This document shows, piece by piece, positions 59,433 to 61,827 of a DNA stretch of 61,827 bases (the stretch's first letter is position 1; each line of letters starts with the position of its first letter). The position numbers and the translations under genes were made by a program. The stretch lies in contig CACZXF010000015.1 of assembly GCA_902785105.1 (NCBI GenBank), forward strand, positions 1-61,827, in the 5' to 3' direction. Source of the DNA: an uncultured Eubacteriales bacterium (GTDB lineage: Bacteria; Bacillota; Clostridia; Christensenellales; Aristaeellaceae). The notes below the pieces were generated by a model that searched no databases, was not told the DNA's origin, and was given only the letters and a program-made list of their open reading frames with translations.

Positions 59433-60416
59433 TTTGGACATCATGATCATGTCGTCAAGAGGTTGACCATTCTCATAGATGGGATTCGGATAGTTTTCCG
59501 CGAAGAAATGCTGACGTAAGCCGTCCTGTCGAAAGCCGAAGCGCTCATAAAAGCCCACGTTGGCCGGACTCGTGCCGACGCGCAGGCGGTTGCACCGGGG
59601 TGCCAGCAGCTTGATGATGTGGTTCATGATTCGGGTTCCATAGCCCTTTCCGCGCATATCTGGAGCGGTGGCGAGGTTCATAAGCTCCCATTCGCTGCCC
59701 CCGGTCCGTCGTATGACCGCAACACAGGCACTCCTGCCGTGAACGTTCAGCGTATATAATTCGCCATCATCCAGATACCGGCGGATCATCATTTCGCTGG
59801 GATCGGCCTCCAACAGGAGGGGGAGGAAGGCGTCTTTGCCGGTGGAGATGCGGCGAATCTCTTCGGAGGCCAGCTCACCCCTGGACCAGTGTCGGCGGCA
59901 CAGGGAAACATAGCTCTCGTTGCCGCCCAGCACGATCTGGGGACCGGACTTGACCACTTCGCCATTGACAATGCGGGCGATCATCGTGGCTTTGCGCCCG
60001 CACCAGCAGACGGTCTTGATCTCCTCGATGGTGTCCGCCCAGGCCATCAGCCACTGGCTGCCCTCAAACAGTTCGCCCCGGAAGTCCGCCCGCAGGCCGT
60101 AGCAAATGACGGGGATGTTCAACTGGTCCACGATGTCCACCAGCTGCTGCACCTGCGCCTTGGTCAGAAATTGGGCCTCGTCCACGATGACGCAGTCGTA
60201 GAGCTTTAAATCGATCTTGTCCAGCTCCTCCACGAAGCGGCAAGGCGCGCTCAGCCCGGAGCGGGAGCCCACAATTTTACCGCCGTCCCGGTTGTCCAAC
60301 TGGGGCTTCAGCATCAGCGCGTTCTGGCCGCGCTCCTGATAGTTATATTGCACCATAATGGCGTTGGCCGTCTTGGAAGATCCCATCGCGCCATAGCGGA
60401 AATAAAGCTTTGCCAT
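59424..60416 (-). CDS. tdk: Thymidine kinase fused to GNAT acetyltransferase
   Basis: A 330-residue fusion. The N-terminal about 190 residues are a type II thymidine kinase: P-loop YGAMGSSKTANAIM, VIVDEAQFL (Walker B/DEAQ), the zinc-binding VCWCGRKA...LCRRHW, and the lasso region. From about 195 a GNAT domain follows, with ATAPDMRGKGYGTRIM (acetyl-CoA loop) and FYERFGFRQDG. The kinase salvages thymidine; the acetyltransferase target is unknown. Start at 60416 follows AGAGG; the longer reading to 60644 overlaps tmcAL antisense and is rejected. Confidence 0.88.
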   Translation of the reverse strand: MAKLYFRYGAMGSSKTANAIMVQYNYQERGQNALMLKPQLDNRDGGKIVGSRSGLSAPCRFVEELDKIDLKLYDCVIVDEAQFLTKAQVQQLVDIVDQLNIPVICYGLRADFRGELFEGSQWLMAWADTIEEIKTVCWCGRKATMIARIVNGEVVKSGPQIVLGGNESYVSLCRRHWSRGELASEEIRRISTGKDAFLPLLLEADPSEMMIRRYLDDGELYTLNVHGRSACVAVIRRTGGSEWELMNLATAPDMRGKGYGTRIMNHIIKLLAPRCNRLRVGTSPANVGFYERFGFRQDGLRQHFFAENYPNPIYENGQPLDDMIMMSKLL

Positions 60417-60524
60417 GTCGAAAACCTCTCTGTTGCAATGAAAGTGACCTTTTGAAATTTCGACATGACAGGCCCTATGACCTGCCGAACACGGCATTAA
60501 ATCCTTGTCAAACGGGGGTACAGC

Positions 60525-61691
60525 ATGAAAATCGCCGGCATCATTGCGGAATACAATCCCTTTCACAATGGCCACGCCTGGCACATCCGGGAAACCCGTC
60601 GCTTGACGGGCTGCGATTATGTAATCGCCTGCGTGGATGGCCATTTCTCCCAGCGCGGAGAGCCATCGCCCTTTTCCAAGTGGAACAAGGCCCGCATGGC
60701 GTTAGCCGGTGGGGTAGACGCGGTATTTGAGTTGCCAGCCCTCTTTGCCGTCCGCACGGCGGACGCCTTTGCCCGTGGCGGCGTGGCGATACTTGGCGGC
60801 CTGGGCGTTGACTGCTTCTCCTTCGGCAGCGAAACCGACGATCGGGGAATTCTCGAAACATTTGCAGAAATCTCAGAAAAAGAACCAAAGTCGGTTATAG
60901 AAGAGACAAAAAAGGGACTTGAACGCGGAGAATCCCATGCCCGCGCCAGGGGCAGCGCCATCGCGGCATACCTGGGTCTTTCCCCGGAGCTGGTCAATCA
61001 GCCCAATCTGATCCTGGCAACAGAGTACATTCGCACTATAAAAAACCTTGGAATGAATATGGAGACTGTGGTTGTAAAGCGCAAAGGCGGCTATCATGAT
61101 TCGGATTTGGGTGAGTTTGCCTCCGCTTCCGCCATTCGCGCAGCCCTGATGCACGATGATACAGACGTCATTTCACGATGTACCCCCGAAGCTTCGCGCA
61201 TGTTTGCGGTTCCGGAAAAGCTGCATGAAATGGATGATCTACTGCTTTATAGACTACGGTCTGTTTCTGCTTCTGAATTGAAAAACCTGCCTGATGTGAC
61301 GGAAGGACTTGAGCATCGCCTCTTTCGTTTGTGCCGCGAAACGGGAACGCGGTCGTCTTTGCTGGAGGCCATGAAGTGCAAGCGCTACACCTATGCCCGC
61401 CTCAGCCGTTTGCTTGCGCACGCGCTGTTGGGCTTTGATAAAGAAATGCTCGCAAAGCATCCCCTGCCGACATATGCCCGTCTGATTGGCTTACGACGCG
61501 GCGCGGAACCACTGCTAAAGGAACTGAACCGCCGGGCATTCCTGCCGATGATGACTTCAACGGCAGACCTTCGCGACGATCCGATTTTTCAACTGGAGTG
61601 TCGCGTCACAGATATCTGGGCATTGCTCCATGACACCGTTTCCCTGCGAATGCCCGGACGGGAGCTGACCGAAAAGTTTGTCAGATTATAA
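60525..61691 (+). CDS. tmcAL: tRNA(Met) cytidine acetate ligase
   Basis: A 388-residue nucleotidyltransferase-fold protein (TmcAL/YlbM). It has the HxGH-type motif GIIAEYNPFHNGHAWHI, YVIACVDGHFSQRGEPSPFSKW and the later FASASAIRAAL. It forms N4-acetylcytidine at the wobble position of elongator tRNA(Met) using acetate and ATP. Divergent from the TK fusion. A strong terminator follows, then a group II intron. Confidence 0.92.
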   Translation: MKIAGIIAEYNPFHNGHAWHIRETRRLTGCDYVIACVDGHFSQRGEPSPFSKWNKARMALAGGVDAVFELPALFAVRTADAFARGGVAILGGLGVDCFSFGSETDDRGILETFAEISEKEPKSVIEETKKGLERGESHARARGSAIAAYLGLSPELVNQPNLILATEYIRTIKNLGMNMETVVVKRKGGYHDSDLGEFASASAIRAALMHDDTDVISRCTPEASRMFAVPEKLHEMDDLLLYRLRSVSASELKNLPDVTEGLEHRLFRLCRETGTRSSLLEAMKCKRYTYARLSRLLAHALLGFDKEMLAKHPLPTYARLIGLRRGAEPLLKELNRRAFLPMMTSTADLRDDPIFQLECRVTDIWALLHDTVSLRMPGRELTEKFVRL

Positions 61692-61693
61692 GG

Positions 61694-61731
61694 AATGCCC
61701 GCAGGCTTCAACAGCCCGCGGGCATTATATT
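61694..61731 (+). terminator. Intrinsic terminator of tmcAL
   Basis: AATGCCCGC (61694-61702) pairs perfectly with GCGGGCATT (61718-61726), with an inner GGC/GCC pairing, followed by ATATT. The group II intron begins five bases after the stem. Confidence 0.85.
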
Positions 61732-61827
61732 GTGTGCCGGGCATGGCACACATCTAACCGGTGAGAGTCCGGTCGCGGGTATTTACCGCCAAGCGTAGCG
61801 AACCGCAAGCCGTTGGTGGCGACGCCA
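61732..61827 (+). mobile_element. 5' end of a group II intron (cut by the window edge)
   Basis: Begins GTGTGCC, the group II 5' consensus GTGYG, and folds at once: GTGTGCC pairs with GGCACAC. It continues with CTAACCGGTGAGAGTCCGGT and the characteristic 'GCCAAGCGTAGCGAACCGCAAGCCG' type of domain I sequence. Only 96 bases are visible; the reverse transcriptase/maturase should lie beyond the window. The site right after a terminator hairpin is typical of class C introns, but class is not decided here. Confidence 0.8.

Noticed and set aside
1-61827. tRNA, rRNA and CRISPR arrays
   Set aside because: No cloverleaf-type tRNA, rRNA motifs or regular direct-repeat/spacer arrays were recognised while reading; no search tool was available.

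Overview
The window reads as chromosomal DNA of a gut-type, GC-rich anaerobic Clostridia (Firmicutes/Bacillota) bacterium, perhaps Oscillospirales or Christensenellales. The supporting features are the anaerobic (early cobalt insertion) corrinoid genes, a rubrerythrin, a group II ECF transporter core beside truA, DUF4250 and DUF3783 proteins, many hybrid histidine kinases, strong GGAGG ribosome binding sites and near-consensus sigma-A promoters. No rRNA, tRNA or CRISPR was seen. The assignment to a lineage is inference.

Layout. 0.1-4.9 kb (minus): a MoxR ATPase / DUF58 / transglutaminase operon, divergent from acpS-nnr-unknown-MBL hydrolase (5.0-7.9 kb). The two promoters flank or overlap a perfect inverted repeat. 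8.0-14.3 kb: a compact corrin-ring operon, cobM-cbiG-cobJ-(cobK::cbiE::cbiT)-cbiC-cbiD, followed by an FMN reductase. 15-19.4 kb (minus): a mutarotase and a cysteine-type amino-acid ABC transporter split into two transcription units (binding protein; two permeases plus ATPase). Each unit has a consensus promoter, a Cys-codon-rich leader peptide with a good ribosome binding site, and an intrinsic terminator before the first structural gene. I consider this pair of apparent cysteine attenuators the most interesting signal in the window. 19.5-24.4 kb: an esterase/ATP-grasp pair, DUF3783, a DUF4432 mutarotase-like gene and an M18 aminopeptidase. 24.4-29.2 kb (minus): ecfA1-ecfA2-ecfT-truA-ybaK-HAD-Dabb, tightly packed.

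29.3-33.0 kb: a membrane Hsp70/actin-like ATPase preceded by a small membrane protein with a GrpE-like tail, then a class-I amidotransferase and DUF4250. 33.1-34.2 kb: rubrerythrin and a DUF308-like protein. 34.5-43.6 kb: a signalling island with an unknown protein, a response regulator whose phospho-Asp is Glu, a REC-(degenerate GGDEF)-EAL protein, an Hpt protein, an amino-acid-permease/hybrid histidine kinase fusion with two receivers, and a PAS hybrid kinase. 43.7-54.5 kb: a secreted thioredoxin-like protein, PAP2 phosphatase, Hsp20, AlkD-like repair protein, NUDIX hydrolase, zinc-ribbon protein, GH127 glycosidase, GNAT, RlmI-type methyltransferase, pseudouridine synthase and a PLD/cardiolipin-synthase-like protein. 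54.7-57 kb: a second polar amino-acid (possibly cystine) ABC transporter. 57.1-61.8 kb: a Rad3/DinG-type helicase with a nuclease-like N-terminus, a thymidine kinase::GNAT fusion, tmcAL, and the 5' end of a group II intron sitting just behind the tmcAL terminator and running off the window.

Repeats: three copies of a GC-rich nested-palindrome intergenic element (34.3, 35.9, 54.5 kb) with degraded remnants elsewhere, and one 93-bp palindromic element at 57.0 kb.
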